NCBI GenBank assembly: GCA_025769875.1
Contig: JAGFNK010000160.1
Span: forward strand, 1 to 64,000
Source of the DNA: Russula earlei
Lineage: Eukaryota > Basidiomycota > Agaricomycetes > Russulales > Russulaceae
DNA: 64,000 nt
Reading direction: 5' to 3'
Shown here: positions 9,849 through 18,568 of the stretch, piece by piece
Layout of the letters: each line of letters starts with the position of its first letter
How positions within the stretch are numbered: the stretch's first letter is position 1
Made by a program: the position numbers and the translations under genes
Notes under the pieces: generated by a model
Seen by the model: the letters and a program-made list of their open reading frames with translations, nothing else
The model's database searches: none
Told to the model about the DNA's origin: nothing

Positions 9849-9880
9849 TAATTTTGTAAGGTAAACTTATAAGTTTACCT
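9849..9880 (+). promoter_or_regulatory. marR promoter -7 element with palindromic operator
   Basis: TAATTTTG at 9849-9856 matches the Bacteroidota -7 consensus TAnnTTTG. It is followed at once by a perfect 22-bp palindrome (9859-9880, core GGTAAACTTATAAGTTTACC), 7 bp before the marR start codon. A MarR dimer bound there would block transcription, so autorepression of the marR-MFS operon is likely. No good -33 TTTG is visible. Confidence 0.7.
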
Positions 9881-9887
9881 GTTTATT

Positions 9888-10328
9888 ATGACGGAAGAAC
9901 AAAATAGCCAGCAGCTGGCATCGGACCTGAGAACGGTTGTTGCCAGGCTTACCAAGAAGCTGCGCAGCCAATCTGCCACCAGTGGTGAAATGTCGTTAAC
10001 AGAGCGGTCTGTAATTGTATTGCTCGACCGGCACAAGGAATTGCTGCCAAGTGAGCTGGCTGCTATGGAAAAGATCACTACGCAGTCTATGTCGCAGGTA
10101 TTGAATCACCTGCTCGAGCTGGGGTATATTGTTCGTACGGCATCGGAAACAGATAAGCGAAAGGTGATCATCACCTTATCAAAAGCTGGGCAGTATGTTT
10201 TAAATAAGGTGCGGAATGAACGGGATGAATGGCTCAACAAGGCGTTGCAGGCTACCTGTACTGCCAAAGAGCAGGAAATATTACGCCGCGCCATAGCACC
10301 GTTGACCAAGCTGGTTGACTTTGATTAA
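9888..10328 (+). CDS. MarR-family transcriptional regulator
   Basis: 146 residues, standard for a winged-helix MarR dimer. The DNA-binding part is visible at about residues 45-100: SLTERSVIVLLDRHKELLPSEL, then the recognition helix TTQSMSQVLNHLLELGYI and the wing RTASETDKRKVIITLSKAG. Helices at both ends would form the dimer interface. It sits 9 bp before an MFS exporter gene and directly after a perfect palindrome, the classic arrangement of a self-controlled drug or phenolic-compound efflux operon. The divergent reductase genes may share this control. Confidence 0.92.
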   Translation: MTEEQNSQQLASDLRTVVARLTKKLRSQSATSGEMSLTERSVIVLLDRHKELLPSELAAMEKITTQSMSQVLNHLLELGYIVRTASETDKRKVIITLSKAGQYVLNKVRNERDEWLNKALQATCTAKEQEILRRAIAPLTKLVDFD

Positions 10329-10337
10329 TACTATATT

Positions 10338-11591
10338 ATGCAGATCAATACATTTAATGCTTTTAAGAGTCGCAATTACCGGTTGTATTTCATAGGGCAA
10401 TCAGTTTCCTTAATCGGTACCTGGATGCAAAAGACAGCAGTAAGCTGGGTGATCTATTCACTAACGCATTCCAAGTTTATGCTCGGGGTTACCTTGTTTG
10501 CTACCATGTTCCCTTCTTTCCTTTTTTCTTTTATTGGCGGAGCGGTATCCGACCGGTACGACCGGTTTAAGGTCTTGTTGCTAACACAGGTAGTATCAAT
10601 GATACAGGCAATATTGTTAACAACGCTGGTATACTTTAAACACTATACGGTATGGGAAGTATTGTCACTGAGTGTATTGCTCGGCATGGTGAATGCCTTT
10701 GATGTGCCGGCCAGGCAATCGCTGGTGTATGATATGGTGGATGATAAAAAGCATTTACCCAATGCACTGGCCTTAAACTCTTCTATGGTAAACTTATCCA
10801 GACTGATAGGACCGGCTATAGCGGGACTGGTGATAGAAAAATGGGGTGAGGATGTTTGTTTTGGATTGAATGCTTTCAGTTTTGTAGCAGTGATCAGCTC
10901 TTTGTTATTGATGCGATTGCCCAAGTATATTCCTAAGGAACAAACCCGCAATGTGTTTGCACAGGTACGCGAGGGACTGGTGTATGTAAAGCAAACACCT
11001 GATATCGCTTTTGTAATAGGGATGCTCGCATTGATCAGTTTATTTGTATTACCCTATACAACCCTTATACCGGTTTATGCCAGGGATATCTTTCATGGAA
11101 CCGCTTCTACTTTTGGTATAATCGATAGTTTTATAGGGCTGGGCGCTTTTTCGGGCGCCATCTTCCTTGCCTCCTTACGGCCCGGTACTAACCTTCGGAA
11201 GGTATTAACGATTAATACGTTTGTATTCGGTACCGGGTTGATATTGTTCTCTCATGCAGCTTATTATCCATTGGCCTTATTGTTTGCTACTCTTGGAGCC
11301 TTCGGCATGATGTCGCAGGTAACCATCAGCAACACCATTATACAAACAACAGTAGATGCTTCTATGCGTGGGCGTGTGATTAGCTTGTATGCCATGGCTT
11401 TCTTTGGTATGCAGCCATTGGGTGGTTTGATCATTGGTATTGTATCCCAACACATTGGTGTACAGAATACCGTATTATTCCAGGGTATCATTGCGATACT
11501 GGTAGGTGCATTGCACCTCCGCTTCCTGTATAAACGCAAGCTTACCGCCCAGTTGAAAACAAACTCATCATTCATAATTAATAATTCATAA
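10338..11591 (+). CDS. MFS exporter (MFS_3/EntS-like)
   Basis: 417 residues, about 12 hydrophobic membrane segments. The first segment is preceded by FKSRNYRLYFIGQSVSLIGTW, typical of the enterobactin-exporter-like branch, and the loop GGAVSDRYDRFKVLL is the MFS motif A. A second marker, ANALALNSSMVNLSRLIGPAIAG, is also characteristic of this branch. Probable role: proton-driven efflux of a small molecule across the inner membrane. It is co-transcribed with marR. The last residues (SSFIINNS) are encoded by an AT-rich intergenic repeat also seen at 5933-5951 and 7634-7660, so the original C-terminus may have been altered. The substrate is unknown. Confidence 0.9.
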   Translation: MQINTFNAFKSRNYRLYFIGQSVSLIGTWMQKTAVSWVIYSLTHSKFMLGVTLFATMFPSFLFSFIGGAVSDRYDRFKVLLLTQVVSMIQAILLTTLVYFKHYTVWEVLSLSVLLGMVNAFDVPARQSLVYDMVDDKKHLPNALALNSSMVNLSRLIGPAIAGLVIEKWGEDVCFGLNAFSFVAVISSLLLMRLPKYIPKEQTRNVFAQVREGLVYVKQTPDIAFVIGMLALISLFVLPYTTLIPVYARDIFHGTASTFGIIDSFIGLGAFSGAIFLASLRPGTNLRKVLTINTFVFGTGLILFSHAAYYPLALLFATLGAFGMMSQVTISNTIIQTTVDASMRGRVISLYAMAFFGMQPLGGLIIGIVSQHIGVQNTVLFQGIIAILVGALHLRFLYKRKLTAQLKTNSSFIINNS

Positions 11592-11597
11592 TTATCA

Positions 11598-12110
11598 TCA
11601 CTCCTTCGCAAACCTCACCACCATACTACTCACCTGCCATATCCAACGGGCGGGTCTTTTTTCACCAGGCACTACAATACGCCAGGGGCCCTTGCCCTGG
11701 GGCAATGGTTGTCCATCCTGTTGATCGGCCAGTATAATGATCCTGTTGGTAAAAGCCGTATCCAGCTCCGGTAAAGAAAACACTACTTCATATCCATCAC
11801 TTGATTTCACCAATAAGTATTTAGCCATATTTTCACCGCGTAGCTGTGTGCCCATGGTAGCGCCTGCCTGTTGCAATATGTCTGCCAATGCCACACCTGT
11901 ATAGTGGTGTTCCTTTCCATCACGATCGGTAGCGCTCACTTCTGTTCTCTTCATAGCAGCAAGCCCCTGTTGGGTAAGACTAAGCGGGTGGGCTACTTCC
12001 CCTGCTACTTTGATAGTGGGTGGTTGGGTAGCTGTTTGTGCTAATACAACTGAATAGCTGCTCATGAATAGCAGCAAGGCAAGAATAGTGTAGCGATGGG
12101 TTTGTTTCAT
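11598..12110 (-). CDS. Exported molybdopterin-oxidoreductase-like domain protein
   Basis: About 170 residues from the ATG at 12110 (MKQTHRYTILALLLFMSSYS...LAQ, a good signal peptide); the longer start at 12161 would put 17 residues in front of it and overlap the upstream gene. The mature part fits a small version of the sulfite-oxidase-like molybdopterin-binding fold: IKVAGEVAHPLSLTQQGL, then YTGVALADILQQAG, KSSDGYEVVFSLPEL and GPWRIVVPGEKRPARWIWQV. The usual molybdenum-ligand Cys is absent, so it probably binds no active cofactor. It follows a MauG-type peroxidase by 10 bp and likely works with it in the periplasm. Confidence 0.75.
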   Translation of the reverse strand: MKQTHRYTILALLLFMSSYSVVLAQTATQPPTIKVAGEVAHPLSLTQQGLAAMKRTEVSATDRDGKEHHYTGVALADILQQAGATMGTQLRGENMAKYLLVKSSDGYEVVFSLPELDTAFTNRIIILADQQDGQPLPQGKGPWRIVVPGEKRPARWIWQVSSMVVRFAKE

Positions 12111-12120
12111 ATAGTGTTTA

Positions 12121-13245
12121 TTAACGGGTAGCATGATTGTGTTGGGTATGTGGATTGGCAAAGTCGGGGTTGGTGAGAAAGCTCGAATCAGTCAGCATCT
12201 GCAGGAAGGCGATGATGCTATGCTTTTCCTCGTGGGTAAGGTGTAATGATTTACCGCCCACCTCATTGGTATTACTGCGTAATACGGGGCTCAGCGAAGC
12301 GCTCTCCTGTATATGATCGCTATAATGATCCAGCACTTCCTCCAGGGTGGCAAAGCGACCATCATGCATATAAGGAGCCGTAACGGCAATGTTGCGAAGC
12401 GTAGGTACCCGGAAGCGGCCCCTGTCTGTCGCCAGCCCTGTTAACTGTTCTATGCCCCTATCTTTTGGCATACTATCCAGGCCATTGTTATGAAATAGCT
12501 CTATGTATAGTTTCGGCCCGCCATGGCAATGGCCACAGCCTGCTCCCCGTATGTTTCTTTCCGGCGAAGGATTGTTCATAAAAAGAGCCATCCCTCTTGA
12601 TTCCTCCGGCGTGGGTGTATAGCTGCCATTCAAATATTGGTCATAACGGGAGTTAGCAGAGATCAATGTCCGTTCAAACTGTGCAATGGCTTTTACAACC
12701 AGGTCACCTGTAATGGAATCACTGCCAAAGGCAGCACGAAAGAGTGCGGGATAGTTGTCGGTATGCTGCAACTTAACAGCTCCTTTGTCCGGTGATAATC
12801 CCATTTCATGCGGATGGGAGAGTGGTATGGCCGCCTGTTCTTCCAGGCTATTCGCCCTGCCATCCCAAAAGAAGTGGCGTACCCATAACAGGTTCACGAG
12901 CGACATCGCATTGCGTGTGGTCTCTACGGTATCAATCCCATCACTAAAGGCTTTGTTATCGGCGAATGCGAATGGTTGTTTGTGGCAGCTCGCGCAGGAG
13001 ATGCGATTGTTGGCAGAAAGCAATCGTTCATAGAACAGCCTGTTACCAAGAAACACGCCTTCCCGGGTAAGTGGATTATCGGCTGGTATATTCACCCGGT
13101 TGCCAAAAGAAGCAGGATACGCCAGTTGATAAGGGATGGTGTCAGTAATAGCATGCACCGGCTTACTGTTGCCTGTAACAAACAGGTTGCCCATCAGTGG
13201 AAGGGCCGCTATACTGATCATACCTATCAATAACCGCTTATGCAT
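12121..13245 (-). CDS. Di-haem cytochrome c peroxidase (MauG/CcpA family)
   Basis: 374 residues with an N-terminal export signal (KRLLIGMISIAALPLMGNLF). Two CxxCH haem-c sites are visible: CASCHKQPFAF and CGHCHGGPK. Other family blocks are NPLTREGVFLGNRLFYE, NAMSLVNLLWVRHFFWDGRA, EQAAIPLSHPHEMG, QFERTLISANSRYD and VPTLRNIAVTAPYMHDGRF. Family members reduce hydrogen peroxide in the periplasm or modify partner proteins; which applies here is unclear. It is the first gene of a two-gene operon with the molybdopterin-domain protein. The C-terminal tail is His-rich (PHTQHNHATR). Confidence 0.9.
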   Translation of the reverse strand: MHKRLLIGMISIAALPLMGNLFVTGNSKPVHAITDTIPYQLAYPASFGNRVNIPADNPLTREGVFLGNRLFYERLLSANNRISCASCHKQPFAFADNKAFSDGIDTVETTRNAMSLVNLLWVRHFFWDGRANSLEEQAAIPLSHPHEMGLSPDKGAVKLQHTDNYPALFRAAFGSDSITGDLVVKAIAQFERTLISANSRYDQYLNGSYTPTPEESRGMALFMNNPSPERNIRGAGCGHCHGGPKLYIELFHNNGLDSMPKDRGIEQLTGLATDRGRFRVPTLRNIAVTAPYMHDGRFATLEEVLDHYSDHIQESASLSPVLRSNTNEVGGKSLHLTHEEKHSIIAFLQMLTDSSFLTNPDFANPHTQHNHATR

Positions 13246-13693
13246 AAACCTAAAAATACGAGTTCCCGGTATTATTTTAACCTTTCATTCACAATAATAG
13301 TCATATCATCTGTTGGTGTTTTTTAAAACTCGTTGTACTTTTAGAATACAAATAACTACTCCACTCTATACGGACTAACTCTACTCATTTTAACTGTTTT
13401 TCCTGATTTTTTAACACCCCCGATCTGTTGGTATGTAGGTACCTGTTGGTTCCTGGCTGAAAGGCATCTGGAAGCTTCTATTCTTTAAAGGGATTGAAGA
13501 CAATATGTGGTTGCGTTGGTATTTTGGTTGATACATTGTGTGTGTTGATGTTTCTTTTATTCCCTGGACTGGCACCGGTGATGGATTGTTTATAGTATGT
13601 AGTTTATGCTACTGGTATTGGATTTCTATTGTGTTTTTGTTTCCTATTCTAAACTACATGGCTTTAGCAAAAATGTGTTGAAGCACGATCCTC

Positions 13694-13711
13694 ACCGGCA
13701 AGCCGGTTTTT
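13694..13711 (+). terminator. Possible intrinsic terminator
   Basis: ACCGG-CAAG-CCGGT stem-loop followed by five T. The stem is short, so it may be weak. No annotated plus-strand gene lies upstream. Confidence 0.4.
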
Positions 13712-13786
13712 GATTCAGTTGTAAGAGTGTTTCTTTTCATTGGTTGTTAGCTTTTTTCTGTGGTATTGGGTTTGTTTTTTAAGGGT

Positions 13787-13826
13787 GAGAGGCCCGTTCG
13801 GTGTGTGTGCCGACGGGTCTCTTTTT
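13787..13826 (+). terminator. Intrinsic terminator
   Basis: GAGAGGCCCG(TT)CGG pairs with CCGACGGGTCTC with small bulges around a GT-repeat loop, followed by TTTTT at 13822-13826. The orientation fits plus-strand transcription. Confidence 0.55.
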
Positions 13827-13849
13827 GTGGGATGTATAACAAAGTATTA

Positions 13850-14896
13850 TTACAATTGATCTATAATAAATTCATTTGTTCTATTAACCAGTTCTTCTTT
13901 ATCCTTGAAATTAATTACCTGGATATGTCCTGCATTGGTCTTACTCAATTCATTTACTTCTTTGCGGAGAGGTATTGATGTGAAAATGATTGCCTTTTTA
14001 TTGATGTCTTTCGTTGCTTTAATATACCGTTTCATCAAACCGGTCGAAAATAATTTTTCACTGGTATTGCATTTTAGCAGGTATTCTGTATGGCCACAGG
14101 TAAATACATATATCCCATGTAATTTTATTTTATCTGTGGGGAAATGAAGGTCTATTCCATAGTCTGTAAAGATCTTCTTAAGAATATCCTCGTATAGGGC
14201 GCATTGTATGTGTTTCTCAAATCCGGCTGTTTTGTTCAGAATGTTAAAAGCAATAGAAGTAAAGATGTAAAGAGTAATAATGAATATACTGACTCCTGCT
14301 ATAACCTGGTCAAAATTTACATTCCGGGAAAAGGTTGGCAGAATGACATAATAAAGCCATACAAATACAAAATAGGTATGTCCTGCATCATAGATTAATG
14401 TGTCCTTATAATTGCGTACTTTGGATTGTTCTTTCTTGTTATGAAAAGTAGTGATGATATCCAATAACTCATTGGTATCTTCCATTGTTGAAATACGTCC
14501 TGTTTTCTTATCTACATCAAGCACTTCTGCCTTCTTTAATACCCAAAAAATAGCCCTGCCTGCCGGCTTATTCATTTTTATTTCTGTTGGTATACACATA
14601 GAAGTTAGCCAAAATGGAATGCCGGTGATAATAGGGAGAACTTCAAATAGAAATATATGGCTTATAACAAATAATACAATGCATTTGAGAACCATCCCAG
14701 TAAGAATAAATGATACCAATTGCTGCAATGAACCTATATCGATTAGCTGATAGCGGCCCAAAAAGTATCGGAACAGCCATTCTGCAAAAATGAACGTAAT
14801 AATTACATTACAAATTGCTATTGCAGTTTTTGTGATCTTTTGTGGTTGATGTAATAATGCAATGCATATATCAGTTATGTCTTTAATCTCTTTCAT
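13850..14896 (-). CDS. Multi-pass membrane protein of unknown function
   Basis: 348 residues, not recognised. Two hydrophobic stretches near residues 25-50 and 62-95 and another pair near 175-215 suggest about four membrane segments, with a cytosolic insert between them. The C-terminal ~130 residues are soluble: FTCGHTEYLLKCN, KRYIKATKDINKKAIIFTS and GHIQVINFKDKEELVNRTNEF. That part alternates strands and helices and mentions of a nuclease-like fold would be guesswork. Base composition is lower in G+C than its neighbours, and it stands alone between two non-coding stretches, which may point to acquisition from elsewhere. Confidence 0.7.
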   Translation of the reverse strand: MKEIKDITDICIALLHQPQKITKTAIAICNVIITFIFAEWLFRYFLGRYQLIDIGSLQQLVSFILTGMVLKCIVLFVISHIFLFEVLPIITGIPFWLTSMCIPTEIKMNKPAGRAIFWVLKKAEVLDVDKKTGRISTMEDTNELLDIITTFHNKKEQSKVRNYKDTLIYDAGHTYFVFVWLYYVILPTFSRNVNFDQVIAGVSIFIITLYIFTSIAFNILNKTAGFEKHIQCALYEDILKKIFTDYGIDLHFPTDKIKLHGIYVFTCGHTEYLLKCNTSEKLFSTGLMKRYIKATKDINKKAIIFTSIPLRKEVNELSKTNAGHIQVINFKDKEELVNRTNEFIIDQL

Positions 14897-15048
14897 TATT
14901 AATCCAAAATATTAAATATTTAAGAAAATAAAGAATTATGGTGTCTTCCCCATCTTCGATACACTATCCCACTTTTGGGTGAACCGGCCGACAGAGTTAC
15001 TTAGTTTTGTGAAAGGATAAGCCTGACTATCATTCAACAACCTTGATC

Positions 15049-15393
15049 ATGAGCAATACCATACCATTTCAAACGATTAACTGGAACCTGGTTGAAAAAA
15101 CAGAACATAAAGGAGAGACTGGCCTGGCCTGGTGGCAAACATTGCAGTTTGGTGATGTAAGGGTTCGTATGGTGGAATATTCAGCAGGCTACCTGGCGGA
15201 CCATTGGTGTGAGAAAGGGCATATTGTCCATTGTTTAAAAGGATCATTCATAAGTGAGCTTCAAAATGGAGAATCTTTTACATTAACTCCCGGAATGACA
15301 TATATTGTTTCAGATGAGCAAAGCTCACACCGGTCCATCTCTGCCAATGGCGTTCAACTATTGATTATCGATGGCGGCTTTTTAAAAGTATAG
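15049..15393 (+). CDS. DHCW-motif cupin protein
   Basis: 114 residues from the ATG at 15049; a TTG two codons upstream is less likely. A small single-domain beta-barrel. The family signature is seen as ADHWCEKGHIVHCLKGSF, followed by a cupin-like second motif (LTPGMTYIVSDEQSSHRS) and the terminal strand VQLLIIDGGFL. The Cys and His residues could bind a metal. The role of this family is not established. It lies 6 bp before the LuxR-type gene, so the two are probably co-transcribed; TAGTTTTG at 15002-15009 could be the -7 element. Confidence 0.85.
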   Translation: MSNTIPFQTINWNLVEKTEHKGETGLAWWQTLQFGDVRVRMVEYSAGYLADHWCEKGHIVHCLKGSFISELQNGESFTLTPGMTYIVSDEQSSHRSISANGVQLLIIDGGFLKV

Positions 15394-15399
15394 ATCGAT

Positions 15400-15873
15400 A
15401 TGCGAAATTTCTTTTCCAAAAACAAACTCGTTGTTCTCTATGGTTCTTCGCTGGCAGGCATCCTGCTATTGCTGAAATGGCTGGAATACCGCTTTGTGAT
15501 CATAGACCACGCCTTTGAACTCTACATAGGGGCCATCGCCCTGCTTTTTACCGGCCTGGGTATCTGGGTAACACTGAAGCTGGCCAAACCCAAAATACAG
15601 ACTGTTGTTGTTGAAAAAGAAGTATACCTCACCCAGCCGGCGGCTGGCTTTATCCCGGATGAAAATACCTTATCCAAAACCGGCATCAGCAAACGCGAAT
15701 GGGAAGTGCTGGTATTAATGAGCGAAGGGCTCAGCAACCAGGAAATAGCCGAACGGCTGTTTGTATCCCTCAATACCATCAAAACACATTCCTCCAACCT
15801 GTTCGAAAAACTGGAGGTGAAGCGAAGAACGCAGGCCATTGAAAAAGGGAAGAGATTGGGTATATTGGCCTGA
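15400..15873 (+). CDS. Membrane-anchored LuxR-type HTH regulator
   Basis: 157 residues. Two membrane segments (VLYGSSLAGILLLLKWL and YIGAIALLFTGLGIWVTL) are followed by a short linker and a GerE-type helix-turn-helix: ISKREWEVLVLMSEGLSNQEIA, ERLFVSLNTIKTHSSNL and FEKLEVKRRTQAIEKGKRLG. It has no receiver or PAS domain, so any input must come through the membrane part or a partner. A DUF4199 membrane protein gene follows; as I recall this LuxR-DUF4199 pairing is frequent in Bacteroidota. The target genes are unknown. Confidence 0.88.
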   Translation: MRNFFSKNKLVVLYGSSLAGILLLLKWLEYRFVIIDHAFELYIGAIALLFTGLGIWVTLKLAKPKIQTVVVEKEVYLTQPAAGFIPDENTLSKTGISKREWEVLVLMSEGLSNQEIAERLFVSLNTIKTHSSNLFEKLEVKRRTQAIEKGKRLGILA

Positions 15874-15989
15874 TTGTGTCATTCTTTGGGTGAAAACAGG
15901 CGATAAAATCGAAAATCACCCGAAAGTATGAGCCCGGATTGAACACCGAAGCTGAATTTTACGCTCATCATTCACCAAAACTAAAACCA

Positions 15990-16523
15990 ATGAAAAAAAC
16001 TGTATTGATCTGCGGATTAATTGCCGGGCTCATCAGCACTTCCCTGTATATCGGCCTGATACTCCTGGGCAAGGCCGGGGATATTGATTTTAAAAATGGG
16101 ATGCTCTATGGGTATACCCTCATGCTTCTTGGCTTTGCCTTCATCTTTGTGGGTACTAAGATCACCCGGGATAAACACAACGGTGGCACCATCACTTTTG
16201 GTAAGGCTTTCCTGGTGGGATTGTATATTACCCTCATCGCCTCTACCATATATGTACTCGTTTGGCTGATCGATTATTATTGCTTCATCCCTGATTTTGC
16301 AGAAAAATACAATGTGCATATACTGGCGCAATTAAAAGCTTCCGGAGCAAGCCAGTCAGAGATCGCCAGGCAAACCGTTAAAATGAGTGAATTCAGTAAA
16401 ATGTATCAAAACCCGTTCTTTGTTATCCTGTTCACCTATATGGAGATCCTGCCGGTTGGCCTGGTAATATCATTGATCAGTGCTTTGGTATTCAAAAGGA
16501 AGTCTATAGTCCATAGTCGATAG
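15990..16523 (+). CDS. DUF4199 membrane protein
   Basis: About 177 residues from the ATG at 15990 (MKKTVLICGLIAGLIS); the upstream start at 15939 adds a hydrophilic tail with no family support. Four membrane segments are visible, with the conserved stretch GGTITFGKAFLVGLYITLIAS in the middle. Function unknown. It follows the LuxR-type gene by about 115 bp. An inverted pair GGGTGA/TCACCC lies in that gap (about 15888-15924). The last residues (KSIVHSR) and stop are encoded by the intergenic repeat at 16501-16574. Confidence 0.85.
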   Translation: MKKTVLICGLIAGLISTSLYIGLILLGKAGDIDFKNGMLYGYTLMLLGFAFIFVGTKITRDKHNGGTITFGKAFLVGLYITLIASTIYVLVWLIDYYCFIPDFAEKYNVHILAQLKASGASQSEIARQTVKMSEFSKMYQNPFFVILFTYMEILPVGLVISLISALVFKRKSIVHSR

Positions 16524-16574
16524 TCCACTGCAGTGCGTCCTCTTCTATGGACCATCGTCTATCGTCTATGGACT
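16501..16574. repeat. Inverted CCATAGTC-type repeat overlapping a gene end
   Basis: The left arm (16501-16527: words TATAGTCCATAGTCGATAG) and the right arm (16544-16574: ATGGACCATCGTCTATCG and onward) form an imperfect inverted repeat. Similar words occur at 1862-1895 and 53795-53825. It provides the stop codon of the DUF4199 gene. Confidence 0.7.
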
Positions 16575-16579
16575 GTTCT

Positions 16580-17800
16580 CTACTCATATCGTAAAGCCTC
16601 AATCGGGTCAAGCCTCGATGCTTTCTGTGCCGGGTAGTATCCAAAGAACACCCCGGTAACAGCGCATACCAGGAACGAGATCAGGATGGAGGATTCGGAT
16701 ACCAGCGTAGGCCACGAGAGGAATACCGTGATCAACTTTGCGGCCAGCATACCCAATGCCACGCCAATAATACCGCCTGTTACACTGATGAGGATGGCTT
16801 CTACCAGGAACTGTAATAAGATATCCATGCCTCTTGCCCCGATGGACATACGCAAGCCGATCTCCTTGGTACGTTCCGTAACAGATACATACATGATGTT
16901 CATGATGCCAATGCCGCCTACTACCAGCGAGATGGCGGCAATGGCCGTGAGCAAAACCGTCAACAACTGGCTGGTAGAGCTAAAGGTGTTGATCAGTTCT
17001 GCCTGTGTGCGTACAGTGAAGTCATCAGTATCCGTTGCCTTCAGGCGATGTGTTCCACGCAGTATCTCCGATACTTCTTCCGTAGCCGCATCCGTAGTGT
17101 TTTCACTGGTGGCCGATACATAGATATTCTGGAAGTATACATTGGCTGTGATCCTTTTCTGCACAGTTGTATAAGGCGCCATGATGATATCATCCTGGTC
17201 TTGCCCAAAAGCATTCTCTCCCTTGCCTTTTAAGGTGCCGATCACTTTTAAAGGGATGCGGTTAAAGCGGATGATCTTACCTACCGGGCTCTCCCCACCG
17301 GGGAAGAGATTGGCAATAACGGTTTGTCCCAGCAGGCATACCTTGGCTGCAGCCGTAACATCGGCATCTGTAAAAGCAATGCCTTCCTGTACGGGCCATT
17401 GGCGGATGTCGAGATAACCCGGGCTCACGCCCTGCAATGAAGTAGGCCAGTTCAGGGAACCGTTGATGGACTGCCCCCTGGTGGATACAGCAGGTGAAAC
17501 AGCGCTGATATTGGTAGCCTGTTTTTCCAGCGCTTTTACATCATCCTCTGTAAGCGTTTGTACATTATTAAAATCAAGCCTCGCACCGGCAGTAACATTG
17601 CTGTTGGGGCGTATGGTGATCATATTCGAACCCATGCTGGAGATCTGTTGCTGGATGCTTTGTTTGGAGCCTTGTCCGATGGCCGTCATGGCAATCACAG
17701 CAGCCACGCCGATGATGATCCCGAGCATGGTCAAAAAGGCCCTGAACTTATTTCGCTGGATAGCCCGCCAGCAGATTCGTATCAAGTTAAACAGGCTCAT
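16580..17800 (-). CDS. macB: MacB-type ABC transporter permease
   Basis: 406 residues. An N-terminal membrane segment (NKFRAFLTMLGIIIGVAAVIAM), a large periplasmic domain of the MacB_PCD type (about residues 50-250), then three C-terminal membrane segments of the FtsX fold (LLTVLLTAIAAISLVVGGIGIMNIMYV and on). The motif VTERTKEIGLRMSIGA is the permease coupling region. Unlike classical MacB, the ATPase is a separate protein encoded by the next gene upstream. It is the last gene of an OMF-adaptor-ATPase-permease operon; such mechanotransmission systems push substrates from the periplasm through a TolC channel. The substrate (drug, peptide or lipopeptide) is unknown. Confidence 0.92.
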   Translation of the reverse strand: MSLFNLIRICWRAIQRNKFRAFLTMLGIIIGVAAVIAMTAIGQGSKQSIQQQISSMGSNMITIRPNSNVTAGARLDFNNVQTLTEDDVKALEKQATNISAVSPAVSTRGQSINGSLNWPTSLQGVSPGYLDIRQWPVQEGIAFTDADVTAAAKVCLLGQTVIANLFPGGESPVGKIIRFNRIPLKVIGTLKGKGENAFGQDQDDIIMAPYTTVQKRITANVYFQNIYVSATSENTTDAATEEVSEILRGTHRLKATDTDDFTVRTQAELINTFSSTSQLLTVLLTAIAAISLVVGGIGIMNIMYVSVTERTKEIGLRMSIGARGMDILLQFLVEAILISVTGGIIGVALGMLAAKLITVFLSWPTLVSESSILISFLVCAVTGVFFGYYPAQKASRLDPIEALRYE

Positions 17801-17811
17801 GTGGCGATAGT

Positions 17812-18558
17812 TTAATAGTCATCAGTGGTAGGCAATGAATCCAATACTTCCCTGGCTGACCGTTTATTGTCGTTAAAAGTGTCCTTCATCACCTTGCCAT
17901 CTCTTAGCATTACCGTGCGGCTGCTAAAGGAAGCAATATCCGGTTCGTGCGTTACAAATACAATGGTTTTGTTATGCTGCTGGTTCAGCTCCTGCATCAG
18001 TGCCATGATCTCGTACGAGGTGCGGGAATCCAGGTTACCCGTTGCTTCATCCGCCAGTATCATTACCGGCTCATTAACAAGCGCTCTCGCTATGGCTACC
18101 CGTTGTTGCTGCCCGCCGGATAGCTGGCTGGGTGTATGATCCAGCCTGTCCGCTAGCTTTACTGCCTCCAATGCTTTGATGGCTCTTTCTTTTCTTTCTT
18201 TGGCAGTTACTTCGGAGTTGTACAACAAAGGCAGTTCCACGTTCTCCAATGCCGAGGTTCTGGGCAATAGGTTGTACGACTGGAATACAAAGCCGATCTT
18301 GAGGTTACGGATCTTAGCCAATTCATTACGCGAAAGCTGGCCAATGTTCACCCCATCCAACAGGTAATTGCCCTCGCTGGGTTTGTCCAGGCAGCCTAGT
18401 ATATTGAGCAATGTGGTTTTACCCGAACCACTGCTCCCCATGATGGTCACAAACTCACCCTGGTTCACCTGGAACGATACGCCCTTTAAGGCATGCACCG
18501 TCTCCGATCCCATGCGGAAGTTGCGTTTAATAGCCTGTATGTCTAATATAATGCTCAT
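17812..18558 (-). CDS. ABC transporter ATP-binding protein (MacB/LolD type)
   Basis: About 248 residues from the ATG at 18558 (MSIILDIQAIKRNF); the upstream start at 18633 overlaps the adaptor gene and adds 25 unrelated residues. Walker A is GSSGSGKTT, the signature motif LSGGQQQRVAIARAL, Walker B PVMILADEATGNLD, and the H-loop FVTHEPD. The C-terminus is short and polar. It powers the MacB-type permease in the next gene, 11 bp away. Confidence 0.95.
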   Translation of the reverse strand: MSIILDIQAIKRNFRMGSETVHALKGVSFQVNQGEFVTIMGSSGSGKTTLLNILGCLDKPSEGNYLLDGVNIGQLSRNELAKIRNLKIGFVFQSYNLLPRTSALENVELPLLYNSEVTAKERKERAIKALEAVKLADRLDHTPSQLSGGQQQRVAIARALVNEPVMILADEATGNLDSRTSYEIMALMQELNQQHNKTIVFVTHEPDIASFSSRTVMLRDGKVMKDTFNDNKRSAREVLDSLPTTDDY

Positions 18559-18568
18559 GATAATTGTT

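Larger units (their letters stand above)
13246..13849. other. 604-bp non-coding stretch, G/T-rich on the plus strand
   Basis: No protein-coding frame with family features is visible on either strand. From about 13430 on, the plus strand is unusually rich in G and T. Two terminator-like hairpins lie near the right end (13694-13711 and 13787-13826), both with the T-run on the plus strand, although no plus-strand gene precedes them. This could mean a small plus-strand RNA, or the leftover of a lost gene. Confidence 0.5.

Noticed and set aside
13850..14896. Naming the orphan membrane protein a restriction-type nuclease
   Set aside because: The soluble tail has a plausible strand-helix pattern but no PD-(D/E)xK residues that I could place with confidence.
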